Shown here piece after piece: positions 5,870 to 12,220 of a stretch of DNA of 34,182 bases (its first letter is position 1; each line of letters begins with the position of its first letter). Made by a program: the position numbers and the translations under genes. The DNA is from a virus. Location: positions 1-34,182 of the IMG/VR virus record IMGVR_UViG_3300032087_002643. One strand, written 5' to 3'. The notes under the pieces were generated by a model. It was not told the origin of the DNA. It was given only the letters and a program-made list of their open reading frames with translations, and did no database searches.

Positions 5870-6179
5870 AAACTACGAAAAACTTACAACCATGCGAATC
5901 TGGCCGAATACAAACGGCAAGGGTCAGGCTAAGTATGGCAACGCGAATTGGAAGCCATTTAAGAACGGCGCACCAGGTGACATCCACCTCCGGGCCGATG
6001 GGAACTATTCCGTCCAAGCCTATGAAAATGACGATGGCTCCCTGGGCGTTACAATCTCAATGGTCAAAGAGTATGAAGGCGGTGACGACATCCGTGATGG
6101 CATCAGCCAAGGCGGCATGAAGAAGCTGGCCGACACTGTTGTCAATCCTGACCAGCTGGACGATGACATCCCCTTTTAG
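5862..6179 (+). CDS. SSB-like protein with DDDIPF acidic tip
   Basis: A 105-residue protein that ends in LDDDIPF. This matches the conserved C-terminal tip of bacterial SSB (DDDIPF), which recruits host proteins such as PriA, RecQ, RecO, Exo I and the chi subunit. The body is small, beta-rich and not clearly an OB fold by eye (TTMRIWPNTN, GNANWKPFKN, ADGNYSVQAY). A role coating single-stranded DNA made by the exonuclease is likely, since it follows the annealing protein directly. The tip could equally serve to compete with host SSB for its partners. Start at 5862 is supported by AAGGGAAATGG upstream context. Confidence 0.75.
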   Translation: MARNYEKLTTMRIWPNTNGKGQAKYGNANWKPFKNGAPGDIHLRADGNYSVQAYENDDGSLGVTISMVKEYEGGDDIRDGISQGGMKKLADTVVNPDQLDDDIPF

Positions 6180-6390
6180 GGACAGTCAGGTATTGGTAAT
6201 CCCCCGCAGGGAAGGATTGCTAGTAGTGGTGGATGGGGTGTCATACTGGAAAGCTATGCGCCCCATTCAATTCGTTTGGTTTGCTCAAGCCCTGCTTACT
6301 GCTGCCAGTGAAGCTATGGAGAAAGAAGATGGCTTGGTTCGACAAGGGCCGGAAGAAGACCAAGGCGGCGGCCAAACAAAAATTCATTAA
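6163..6390 (+). CDS. Hypothetical protein, 75 aa
   Basis: A 75-residue protein beginning MTSPFRDSQVLVIP. It has a beta-like start (VLVIPRREGLLVVVDGVSYW) and one helix (FVWFAQALLTAASEAME) and ends with a polar tail. I do not recognise it. The ATG at 6163 overlaps the SSB-like gene by 17 bases; the ribosome site is weak (CTGGACG), so coupling is likely. It overlaps the next gene by 62 bases, long for this phage, which lowers confidence in its C-terminal tail only slightly because no earlier stop exists in frame. Confidence 0.6.
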   Translation: MTSPFRDSQVLVIPRREGLLVVVDGVSYWKAMRPIQFVWFAQALLTAASEAMEKEDGLVRQGPEEDQGGGQTKIH

Positions 6391-6559
6391 CTGTGAACTG
6401 TGCGGCAAAGCACATGACCTGCTGACAGGTCAGTGGGTAGCCAATGGGAACCGGCAAATACTTTGCCACGCACATGAGGGAGACTGCTTTGACAAGGTTA
6501 GGAAACAATCAAATGATTCTGGAGAAGGGCATCCCGGTTCCGCCAGCGCGGCGGGGTAA
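6329..6559 (+). CDS. Small zinc-finger-like protein, 76 aa
   Basis: A 76-residue protein with a very basic start (FDKGRKKTKAAAKQKF), a CELCGKAH pair and then CHAHEGDC. The spaced Cys and His residues suggest one zinc-binding site. It could bind nucleic acid or a host protein. ATG 6329 is chosen because GGAGAAAG lies about four bases before it. Its last 47 bases overlap the start of the gene at 6513. No family recognised. Confidence 0.65.
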   Translation: MAWFDKGRKKTKAAAKQKFINCELCGKAHDLLTGQWVANGNRQILCHAHEGDCFDKVRKQSNDSGEGHPGSASAAG

Positions 6560-6719
6560 ATGGGATTTTCTTGACGACATGGAAATCGGCGACAGCTTGG
6601 CTGTGACTACACACAAAGAGTTTGAGTCGCTTCGCCGCTCCATGTATGGCAAGGGCATGAAATACCGGTCTGTGAAAGAGCCGGGTGGGTCTGGCTGGAG
6701 AGTATGGCGAATAGAGTAG
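6513..6719 (+). CDS. Small protein of a paralogous pair (GDS...RVWR type), copy 2
   Basis: A 68-residue protein, MILEKGIPVPPARRGKWDFL..., with IGDSLAV, a Lys/Glu-rich helix ending GKGMKYR, and a final WRVWRIE. It is the short paralogue of the protein at 4311 (shared VP/IPVPP start, G-x-S, KGM and RVWR elements). The two copies bracket the recombination genes. Upstream frame could start at 6444, but the family similarity begins just after 6513 and AGGAAA lies before this ATG. Its stop (6717-6719) is immediately followed by the stop of the opposing - strand gene at 6720. Confidence 0.75.
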   Translation: MILEKGIPVPPARRGKWDFLDDMEIGDSLAVTTHKEFESLRRSMYGKGMKYRSVKEPGGSGWRVWRIE

Positions 6720-7028
6720 CTACTTTTTCTTCTTTCTGGCCTTGTTGCGCTTTGAGATTGCAGCGGCCTTTCTTTTTGCATCAGCCTTACTGCTTGCGCC
6801 CCACGCTCTCAAGGACAAAAGCAATCTGGTTGGCTTGCCGTTCTTGCGCTCTGGGCCAGGCATCCCGCCCATCCGTGCAAGGAAACTAGCCCGGCGGGGA
6901 TTGTCCCCGGACTTGACCGGGCGTTTCAGATTCATGCCCTGCGCCCGTGCTGACTTACGGCCCCGTTCATTGAGACCGCCTTTTGGATTCTTGCCAGCCT
7001 TACGCTGCCATGCCGGTGTCTTTGCCAT
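6720..7028 (-). CDS. Very basic small protein (KNPKGGLN type), 102 aa
   Basis: A 102-residue protein rich in Lys and Arg, with the conserved-looking blocks KAGKNPKGGLNERGRKSARA, RRASFLARMGGMPGPE, PTRLLLSLRAWGASSKADA and a poly-Lys end (ARKKKK). I recognise this as a family seen in marine phages (DUF6321-like, from memory), function unknown. The charge suggests DNA or RNA binding, perhaps packaged in the virion, which is inference. It is the last gene of the late operon. Its ATG overlaps the endolysin stop (TAATG). Confidence 0.8.
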   Translation of the reverse strand: MAKTPAWQRKAGKNPKGGLNERGRKSARAQGMNLKRPVKSGDNPRRASFLARMGGMPGPERKNGKPTRLLLSLRAWGASSKADAKRKAAAISKRNKARKKKK

Positions 7029-7807
7029 TATATTGTAAACCCTAGATTGTCTTGGCTTTGCTCCCGATGGGGAGGTGTGGTTGAGATTTCAACGCTGCTT
7101 GGTTCGAAAAGGTGCGGAGCTAGAGCAGTCTGCTTTTTGATGCCCTGCGCCATAAGAATTGCCGTTCTTGTCATCCTTGGCTGCAAAGGGTGCATTTTCA
7201 GTTGTTCGGAGACCTTGCGCTTTTTTGTAGGGTCAACAGGTCTATTTGAAAACCCTCCTTTAGACTTGTCTTCCTCGCTTTTGTAGAAGCCGTAAAAGTC
7301 TCTTAATTCAGCTTCGGCAGCAGACCAGTCCCCTCTTGCTGCGTGTCCAAAAAATTTGGGGGCGCCGTTTACCCCATGCTGAAAAGCAACGGACATAACC
7401 GCCGTTGCGTATTCTCGTGGCAATTCATCAAACCGTATTTCGCTGGTGAGATTTTCCCAAGCCCCTGCCATCTGGTTGTATTTGTAGCTTTTAACGAGGT
7501 TGTCTACATAACTGGCCTTAATGTTGATGTTGCCCAGGTCCAGCGGCTCTCCCTTTTCTTCCATCTCCTTTAGCTTCGCCGCAGCTGCCGCACCCTTTAG
7601 GCCGACATAGGGCAAAAACAAATTGTATAACTCAGGGTCGTTCTTAAATATTTTGCTCAGTTCATATTCATTGTGCTTCCCTATGTCAAACCCGGTAGCT
7701 ATTGTAGCTCCAGAATTTTGAAACTCTTTCCTTGATGGGTCAAGGACATAGCCTTTTGTTCTGGTGCCTTCTTCCTTGGAAATAAAAGACCAATCCACAT
7801 TTTCCAT
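7028..7807 (-). CDS. Endolysin, pesticin/T4-lysozyme-like muramidase
   Basis: A 259-residue protein whose N-terminal part looks like the pesticin-type lysozyme fold: KEEGTRTKGYV (Glu12/13), then SGATIATGFDIG with Thr35 and Asp41. Pesticin uses a Glu-Thr-Asp set in this order and with about this spacing. It would cut the peptidoglycan glycan strand at lysis. The C-terminal 60 residues have no clear domain. No signal peptide is seen, so it needs a holin, and several small membrane proteins lie just upstream. ATG 7807 is chosen over longer frames since it overlaps the stop of the preceding gene (TAATG), as elsewhere in this operon. Confidence 0.8.
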   Translation of the reverse strand: MENVDWSFISKEEGTRTKGYVLDPSRKEFQNSGATIATGFDIGKHNEYELSKIFKNDPELYNLFLPYVGLKGAAAAAKLKEMEEKGEPLDLGNINIKASYVDNLVKSYKYNQMAGAWENLTSEIRFDELPREYATAVMSVAFQHGVNGAPKFFGHAARGDWSAAEAELRDFYGFYKSEEDKSKGGFSNRPVDPTKKRKVSEQLKMHPLQPRMTRTAILMAQGIKKQTALAPHLFEPSSVEISTTPPHREQSQDNLGFTI

Positions 7808-8076
7808 TAGCTTTTCTTTCTTTTGCGCAAAAGGTCTGCGTCTGCCTTCCGGGCTCCGCCCTTGCCGGTAACGAAACTGCGAACCCGGCCTCTTGCCCAC
7901 GCCTCCATACTAACATTTCTGGAACCGGAGGACAAATACGCGCCCTGTCCACGGCGGTAAACTGCGGCCAGTGCGCTGTATGACCGGCCACTTTTCTTGG
8001 CTTGGTTCCGCAAGTAAGTCTGTGTTGCTGCTGACAGCGGCTTTCTAGCGGGCTTTTTTCTTGGCTTGGCTGGCAC
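7807..8076 (-). CDS. Basic small protein (YRRGQGAYLSSGSR type), 89 aa
   Basis: An 89-residue Lys/Arg-rich protein with SYSALAAVYRRGQGAYLSSG followed by MEAWARGRVRSFVTGKGG. I recognise this pattern as a recurring small protein of marine phages, of unknown function. It starts with GTG at 8076, since no ATG occurs before the conserved block, and overlaps the previous gene by 32 bases. It belongs to a trio of strongly basic proteins (with those at 6720 and 8045) around the endolysin gene. Confidence 0.8.
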   Translation of the reverse strand: MPAKPRKKPARKPLSAATQTYLRNQAKKSGRSYSALAAVYRRGQGAYLSSGSRNVSMEAWARGRVRSFVTGKGGARKADADLLRKRKKS

Positions 8077-8245
8077 GGCTCTTGCTCACTTTCTTGATGT
8101 TGATGTATTCCCCCCGCTTATACTTGGCTGCGGTGGACTTAATCTCTTTGGCCTTGGCACCAGGCTTCTTGGCACCAGCAAGGTATTTCTTGGGAACGCC
8201 AGTCTTCTTGTCCTTGGGAACCTTTTTGAACTTGCGCGCTGACAT
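8045..8245 (-). CDS. Lysine-rich small protein, 66 aa
   Basis: A 66-residue protein in which about one third of residues are Lys or Arg, beginning MSARKFKKVPKDKKTGVPKK and continuing with KYLAGAKK, AAKYKRGEYINIKKVSKS. It resembles a small family I associate with phages and some large viruses (VPKKYLxG type), without a known function. Virion-associated DNA binding is possible. ATG 8245 overlaps the stop of the holin-like gene upstream (TGATG). Confidence 0.75.
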   Translation of the reverse strand: MSARKFKKVPKDKKTGVPKKYLAGAKKPGAKAKEIKSTAAKYKRGEYINIKKVSKSRASQAKKKAR

Positions 8246-8640
8246 CACTTTGTTATTCCCTTCTGCTTCTCATAGGTTCGCAACCCGCCTAGGCCCAGCA
8301 TGCCCAGCAACACTGTCATCAGCGTGTCCATGTCAAATGCCGGGTAGGATGGTGGCGCATAACCAAAGTATGCTGTCAACACATCAGCCATAGGTATGGC
8401 AAGGAAATGAACAAACAAAGCAAGCCCGCAAGTCCAGCCAACAAATGGCCTCCAGCCAGCTATAAATATGTTCCGTGACTTGGCTTCCTCTGCGTTTATG
8501 GCCAGCTGGCCCTTGGCCAACTCTTGAGCGTGTCGCTCTGCCATTGTCGCAATCTCGTGCGCCAACTCATTCTTCTTGTCCTTGTCCTCAACAAACTTGC
8601 CAATCAACTCTGTTGCTGGCCCAATCAGTGCTTGAATCAT
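8245..8640 (-). CDS. Three-TM holin-like protein (GTA-holin type)
   Basis: A 131-residue protein: an amphipathic N-terminal helix (MIQALIGPATELIGKFVEDK), a long charged helix, then membrane segments around IFIAGWRPFVGWTCGLALFV, FLAIPMADVL and MTVLLGMLGLGGL. The RNIFIAGWRPFVGW block is typical of the 3TM holin family named from gene transfer agents (GTA_holin_3TM). It probably forms the inner-membrane lesion that releases the endolysin encoded at 7028. Coupled to its neighbours by short overlaps. Confidence 0.8.
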   Translation of the reverse strand: MIQALIGPATELIGKFVEDKDKKNELAHEIATMAERHAQELAKGQLAINAEEAKSRNIFIAGWRPFVGWTCGLALFVHFLAIPMADVLTAYFGYAPPSYPAFDMDTLMTVLLGMLGLGGLRTYEKQKGITK

Positions 8641-8840
8641 TTTTTTGCCTCGCTTCCCATCCAGACAGCAAAGGCACCTGTCGCCGCGCCAACAATGGTG
8701 CTAACAAATGCTGTCTGTTGTGTTGTTGCCTGCGCTCCCAGGGACATGAACCAGTCGCAAACATTCCACGCCATTAGCGTAAATGCCAGCATCATGCCTC
8801 GCGGTATAATCTTCCATTCTGAAATACTTTTTGCGTCCAT
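8637..8840 (-). CDS. Two-TM membrane protein, possible holin or antiholin
   Basis: A 67-residue protein with two hydrophobic helices, MMLAFTLMAWNVCDWFMSLG and FVSTIVGAATGAFAVWMG, joined by a short polar turn (AQATTQQTA). This WKIIPR...MMLA...WFMSL...FVS form recurs in marine phages. Placement next to a 3TM holin gene suggests a holin partner or antiholin. It overlaps the following gene by four bases. Confidence 0.7.
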   Translation of the reverse strand: MDAKSISEWKIIPRGMMLAFTLMAWNVCDWFMSLGAQATTQQTAFVSTIVGAATGAFAVWMGSEAKK

Positions 8841-8842
8841 AA

Positions 8843-9292
8843 TCAGAGCTTTCCACTTGCGCCCAAGTAAACGAACCAGCCAATAAATCCTAACACACCG
8901 AGGCCAACTATTCCAAGAAGGGTCAAAAGCGTGACTTCTATAATCTTCTTTTTTCTTCTTGCCCTGGCTTCCTCTGCCTTTTGCCTGGCCTTCCGGGCCT
9001 CAGTCTGAAACTTCTGCCAGTCTGCCCACATCCCCGGCCTACCAGCCCAAACCATCATCTCGCGTAGCTGTTCCTCCTGCTCCTTGATTTTCTCAAGGGC
9101 CATGAACTCCTCTAAGTCACCGCCCCCGGAAAACGGGCTGCGCTTTTTCTTCTCGCCCTTTTTGCGCAACTCCTCTTTGGCACCAACAAAGTCAGCAATG
9201 GCAGAGCCAGCATTTGCTAGGTCACGCCCATTGCTAACTGCTTGTTTTATAATGGAAAAAGCGGCGTTTGCTGCGGCCAATTCTGCAAGCAT
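8843..9292 (-). CDS. Coiled-coil protein with C-terminal membrane anchor, 149 aa
   Basis: A 149-residue protein: a helical, Ala-rich start (MLAELAAANAAFSIIKQAV), a basic, long charged helix from about residue 50 to 115 (EEFMALEKIKEQEEQLREMM, then KARQKAEEARARRKKK), and one hydrophobic segment near the C-terminus (VTLLTLLGIVGLGVLGFIGW). The start is at 9292, in a TAATG overlap with the upstream gene. The family is common in marine phages. It could be a lysis accessory or a minor virion protein; a spanin role is conceivable but its membrane anchor is at the wrong end for an i-spanin. Confidence 0.75.
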   Translation of the reverse strand: MLAELAAANAAFSIIKQAVSNGRDLANAGSAIADFVGAKEELRKKGEKKKRSPFSGGGDLEEFMALEKIKEQEEQLREMMVWAGRPGMWADWQKFQTEARKARQKAEEARARRKKKIIEVTLLTLLGIVGLGVLGFIGWFVYLGASGKL

Positions 9293-9519
9293 TAGTAAAT
9301 CTCCACGCTGCCTTTTTGCACATGCTGGGGAACGCAATAAGCAGTCACCCGGTCACGCGGGTCTATGCCATCCAAGCTCCCATAGCTACCAAACCTTTTT
9401 GCCACCTGTGACGCAAAATAATTGCAGTCAATGACGCTCTCAAAATACATCGTGTTGCTAACTTGGCGGCGGTCGTCACCTACGCCCAAATAAACCAGCA
9501 ACAAGAACACATGAATCAT
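9292..9519 (-). CDS. Small secreted-type Cys protein, 75 aa
   Basis: A 75-residue protein with a hydrophobic N-terminus (MIHVFLLLVYLGVG) and two cysteines, in FESVIDCNYFA and VTAYCVPQ, which could form a disulfide after export. It resembles in plan the 74-aa protein at 31930 (hydrophobic start, FETKAEC, then VTGVCG). The order N-terminal anchor plus two Cys suggests a periplasmic or membrane-anchored product. It starts directly after the stop of the TM protein at 9520. Confidence 0.7.
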   Translation of the reverse strand: MIHVFLLLVYLGVGDDRRQVSNTMYFESVIDCNYFASQVAKRFGSYGSLDGIDPRDRVTAYCVPQHVQKGSVEIY

Positions 9520-9690
9520 CTACCGCCACAGCTTCTTCACCAGCTTCTTTACGGTTTCTGTTTCATAAAGACGGACAGCCCACCAACACAAAGCAACCAG
9601 GGCGGTAATCTCCGGTATTGCCTCAAAGAACGCACCCACGGTAACGCCCCCGAAAACAAAGTCTGCTGTTGTCTTGGCTTCTTCTGTCAT
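9520..9690 (-). CDS. Single-TM holin-like protein, 56 aa
   Basis: A 56-codon frame from ATG 9690 to TAG 9522-9520, behind a strong GGAGGTAGCT. The product has an acidic start (MTEEAKTT), one hydrophobic segment (GVTVGAFFEAIPEITALVAL, CWWAVRLY) and a basic end (KKLVKKLWR). Small proteins with one TM helix, polar N-terminus and cationic C-terminus are typical of class II/III phage holins. With the 8245 and 8637 products it makes a cluster of candidate lysis proteins. Confidence 0.65.
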   Translation of the reverse strand: MTEEAKTTADFVFGGVTVGAFFEAIPEITALVALCWWAVRLYETETVKKLVKKLWR

Positions 9691-9692
9691 AG

Positions 9693-10244
9693 CTACCTCC
9701 AGCGTGGGCCTTCAAACCAAGCAACAAGACTGACACGCTTGCCCTTGGTCACTGGTGAAACTCGGTGCGTCAGGTAGGACGGGAACACAAGCACGGTTCC
9801 TCTCTTTTTTGCTTCTGCTCTGTCGGGCATCTCTACCTCGCTAAATTCAAAGTCACCGCCCTCATAGTGTTCCGGGTCACTAAGCTGAACAGTCACGGAC
9901 AGTTTGCGGTCAAAGCCAGTGTCCTGGTTCCAGTGTATGTCATGGTGCCAGTCGTAATGGCCTTCATCCTCTGCATCATACTCTGTATATTGAATGTCGC
10001 CAACAGGGTGAACATTAAATCCAAAGGCTGCGCGGTTCGCCTGCTGCACATAGCCCCATAACAGGCCGTGCAGGTAGGTGTCGTTTGTCAGCCACTTTAC
10101 ATCTGAACGCCGGACAGCCGCGTTCTCTTGGTTGTCAGAAAATATTTTTGCTGGCTCTGACTTGGTTGCCAGGGCAGAAAATATAATCCTGTCAACAGTG
10201 GCTTCGTCTATGCCACCAGACCACATTTGCCAGTTCTGTCTCAT
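9693..10244 (-). CDS. 2OG-Fe(II) oxygenase (prolyl-hydroxylase/PiuC-like)
   Basis: A 183-residue protein with the iron-binding set of 2-oxoglutarate-dependent dioxygenases: His100-x-Asp102 in YDWHHDIHW, a distal His160 in LTHRVSPV, and Arg170 (KGKRVSL) placed to bind 2-oxoglutarate. GGDFEFSE and VLVFPS are the usual core strands. Such enzymes are very common in marine phages and act on proteins, nucleic acids or small molecules; the substrate here is unknown. It lies between fibre and lysis genes, so a virion or cell-surface target is possible. Start at ATG 10244 overlaps the upstream stop (ATGA); no ribosome site is visible. Confidence 0.88.
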   Translation of the reverse strand: MRQNWQMWSGGIDEATVDRIIFSALATKSEPAKIFSDNQENAAVRRSDVKWLTNDTYLHGLLWGYVQQANRAAFGFNVHPVGDIQYTEYDAEDEGHYDWHHDIHWNQDTGFDRKLSVTVQLSDPEHYEGGDFEFSEVEMPDRAEAKKRGTVLVFPSYLTHRVSPVTKGKRVSLVAWFEGPRWR

Positions 10245-10615
10245 GCGTAAGGACTGTCGCCAAGCAGGTCTGCATCCCAAGCCGCTTTCAGCCCAGCAAT
10301 GTCTGTGGCTGCGTCAATAGCGGCGGCAGCTGGTGCGTCACGCAAAGCCTGTTTCTTGGTAACGGATGCCGCCTTTGCTGTAGCGTCATCAGCTTCCAGA
10401 GCCTTCATATACACCACATCTTCTGCTGCCAAAAGCGGGCCACGAACCTCGCGGATTTTGTCCTTGAACAGTTCTTTTGCCTTGTCCAAGTCCTCTGAAA
10501 TGACAGAACCGGACAGCGACCAAGCACCCCGGAAGTCACGATTTGCAGGAACAGTTGCGGTTGCAGCGTCAATCTGATTCCCGTCCTTGTCAACAATGTA
10601 AGTTGTAACAGCCAT
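10241..10615 (-). CDS. Hypothetical tail-fibre-assembly-like protein, 124 aa
   Basis: A 124-residue Ala/Asp-rich helical protein. KAKELFKDKIREVRGPLLAA (about residues 46-65) followed by MKALEADDA recalls the R-x-x-R-x-x-LL pattern of phage tail assembly chaperones. The position just after fibre genes fits this. The evidence is only pattern and context. GTAGGAG lies about six bases before the ATG at 10615. Confidence 0.6.
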   Translation of the reverse strand: MAVTTYIVDKDGNQIDAATATVPANRDFRGAWSLSGSVISEDLDKAKELFKDKIREVRGPLLAAEDVVYMKALEADDATAKAASVTKKQALRDAPAAAAIDAATDIAGLKAAWDADLLGDSPYA

Positions 10616-10624
10616 TATAATCTC

Positions 10625-11083
10625 CTACGCTGCTAGTTCATCAGAAATGCGCCAAGCGTTGCGCCACTCTCTTGTTTGCGGTAACTGCTGCTTGCGGCAT
10701 ATTACCATCTTCGGGCGGTTGCCCTCATCCCAATTCTGCCAGACAGCCTGCGGCACATCCTTCTGAATCAGGTATTCAATAGCTTCTTCCTCTGTCATTG
10801 CTGGCATAGGCTCTGTCTCATGCAGCAAATGACCGCGAGTATGCTTGGTAAAGCCCGGCTGGGCCTCATCCTTCGCCAGTTCCCAATACACCCACACCGG
10901 AGGGAGGATTGAGCCGTGGATGGCGCAAGCTAGCCAGTTCGGGTCAGGAACGAGAATCTTGGCGCACTCGTCAATGCTGTCCTCATACACCACGCGGTAA
11001 TCGGACTGCACAGGCTCCAAGTTTTCCTTTGCCCAGCACAGACGGTCAAACAGGTGAGTGCCTTTGAAGTCTGGTGTCTGCAT
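10625..11083 (-). CDS. Hypothetical tail-region protein, 152 aa
   Basis: A 152-residue protein that I cannot name. The middle (LVPDPNWLACAIHGSILPPV, WVYWELAKDE) is Trp-rich and probably globular; the end is helical (EEEAIEYLIQKDVPQAVWQN). It lies in the fibre cassette. Its ATG overlaps the stop of the last of three paralogous tail proteins (TAATG), and the GGAGACC that serves as its ribosome site is also the codons for the GDLA end of that protein. Confidence 0.7.
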   Translation of the reverse strand: MQTPDFKGTHLFDRLCWAKENLEPVQSDYRVVYEDSIDECAKILVPDPNWLACAIHGSILPPVWVYWELAKDEAQPGFTKHTRGHLLHETEPMPAMTEEEAIEYLIQKDVPQAVWQNWDEGNRPKMVICRKQQLPQTREWRNAWRISDELAA

Positions 11084-11472
11084 TAGGCAAGGTCTCCAAA
11101 TATTTGCAGATTAACAACAAGAGCATCCGTGGCAGTTCCACCGGAATCCACTGTTGACAAACGCCTTGTCGTGGTTGTTTGTGCTGTGCTGTGCAGGCCA
11201 ACCACAAAGTCGCCCCTAGTTCCTGCGACATTTTGCTGTGAAGAACCGCCACAAGAATAATCCGTATTTCCCATAGCATTACTTATTGTTACTGTATAAT
11301 CGCCTGCTCCGTTGTCAGTAAGACCGCTAAAGTTCAGGCTGTCTCTTGCTGCAACAGTTCCGGTGCCATCAAAGTTCACCCAAGCCTTCGCGCTGCCCTC
11401 AACGACATAGTTCGTGGTGATTGACCCTGCGGTGCTGTGGGTCAGAGTGTCCGCTGCGATTGTTCCGGCCAT
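11083..11472 (-). CDS. Tandem tail protein, GDLA-ending paralogue 3
   Basis: A 129-residue beta-rich protein: KAWVNFDGTGTVAARDSLNF, then SGLTDNGAGDYTVTISNAMG and a C-terminal FGDLA. It shares its KAW start, (I/L)TDxGxG, a TxxNxMxxxDY block and the GDLA end with the next two genes. The KAWVNFDG...DS.N.S.(L/I)TDNG form is a recurrent domain of marine phage tail proteins, probably exposed on fibres. Start at ATG 11472 in a TAATG overlap. Its divergence from the other two is greatest in the middle. Confidence 0.8.
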   Translation of the reverse strand: MAGTIAADTLTHSTAGSITTNYVVEGSAKAWVNFDGTGTVAARDSLNFSGLTDNGAGDYTVTISNAMGNTDYSCGGSSQQNVAGTRGDFVVGLHSTAQTTTTRRLSTVDSGGTATDALVVNLQIFGDLA

Positions 11473-11867
11473 TATGCTAGGTCTCCGTGTGCCATTAAGC
11501 AAGAAATGCTTGCGTCATTTAGATTGCCATTGTGCGTTCTGATTCTGGCAGAGAAGTTGGTTGTAGCTATTCCGGTGCCGTAGAAAAACCCATCGTCATT
11601 TGTTGTGTTGCCAGCGAAACCTGAAATTGCGTAGTCATCATTATTCATCGCATTGGTAAAGGTGACCGCGTTTGTAATTCCGGTTCCGCCATCTGTAATA
11701 CTGGCAATGTTCAGGCTGTCCAAAATTGTGTGTGCATTATTGTGATTGAGCCAAGCCTTTCCCAGACCCTGCTGCAACTGCATAGTCGCTGCACCGCCCT
11801 CGCTGGTAACAGTGACATTGCCCGCTGCTGTCTTGCCCGTCAGAGCATCTGCTTTAATCTCGCTCAT
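11472..11867 (-). CDS. Tandem tail protein, GDLA-ending paralogue 2
   Basis: A 131-residue beta-rich protein beginning [20 protein letters not shown]. It shares with its neighbours KAWLNHNN, SLNIASITDGGTGITNAVTF, NNDDYAISG and the C-terminal HGDLA. Its ATG overlaps the stop of paralogue 1 (ATGA), and GGAGACC within the GDLA codons of paralogue 1 is its ribosome site. Such small repeated proteins may be separate receptor-binding or fibre-decorating subunits. Confidence 0.8.
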   Translation of the reverse strand: MSEIKADALTGKTAAGNVTVTSEGGAATMQLQQGLGKAWLNHNNAHTILDSLNIASITDGGTGITNAVTFTNAMNNDDYAISGFAGNTTNDDGFFYGTGIATTNFSARIRTHNGNLNDASISCLMAHGDLA

Positions 11868-12220
11868 GCTAGGTCTCCAAACAAAATTATGGCAACTTCA
11901 TCGTAGTCTGCGTTCACTGCTGATGTTGTAATTGTCACACATCTGATGCTTCCGGCAGCAGATGATTTCCAGTTAATTAGCCCGTTCTCTTTGGCAAAAC
12001 CGCTGTGTGCAAAATCTGCGCTGGAGAAAGAATTTGTAAATGCTGTGGTTGCGTCTCCTGACCCGTGGTCTGTAATTCCGCTAACACCAAAACTTACATC
12101 TATTGCAGTTGTTGTTGCTTGGTCATATTTAGTCCAAGCCTTCGCCGCACTCTGCTTCGTCAGCGTTACCGGGCCAGTGCCATTGCTGGCAGTGATTGTG
12201 TCTGCTCTTACTTCGCTCAT
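11864..12220 (-). CDS. Tandem tail protein, GDLA-ending paralogue 1
   Basis: A 118-residue protein beginning [20 protein letters not shown], with [28 protein letters not shown] and the C-terminal LFGDLA. It is the first of three paralogues in a row. It lies directly after the collagen-like fibre gene, with its ATG overlapping that stop. A role in the distal fibre or receptor binding is likely from context. Confidence 0.8.
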   Translation of the reverse strand: MSEVRADTITASNGTGPVTLTKQSAAKAWTKYDQATTTAIDVSFGVSGITDHGSGDATTAFTNSFSSADFAHSGFAKENGLINWKSSAAGSIRCVTITTSAVNADYDEVAIILFGDLA

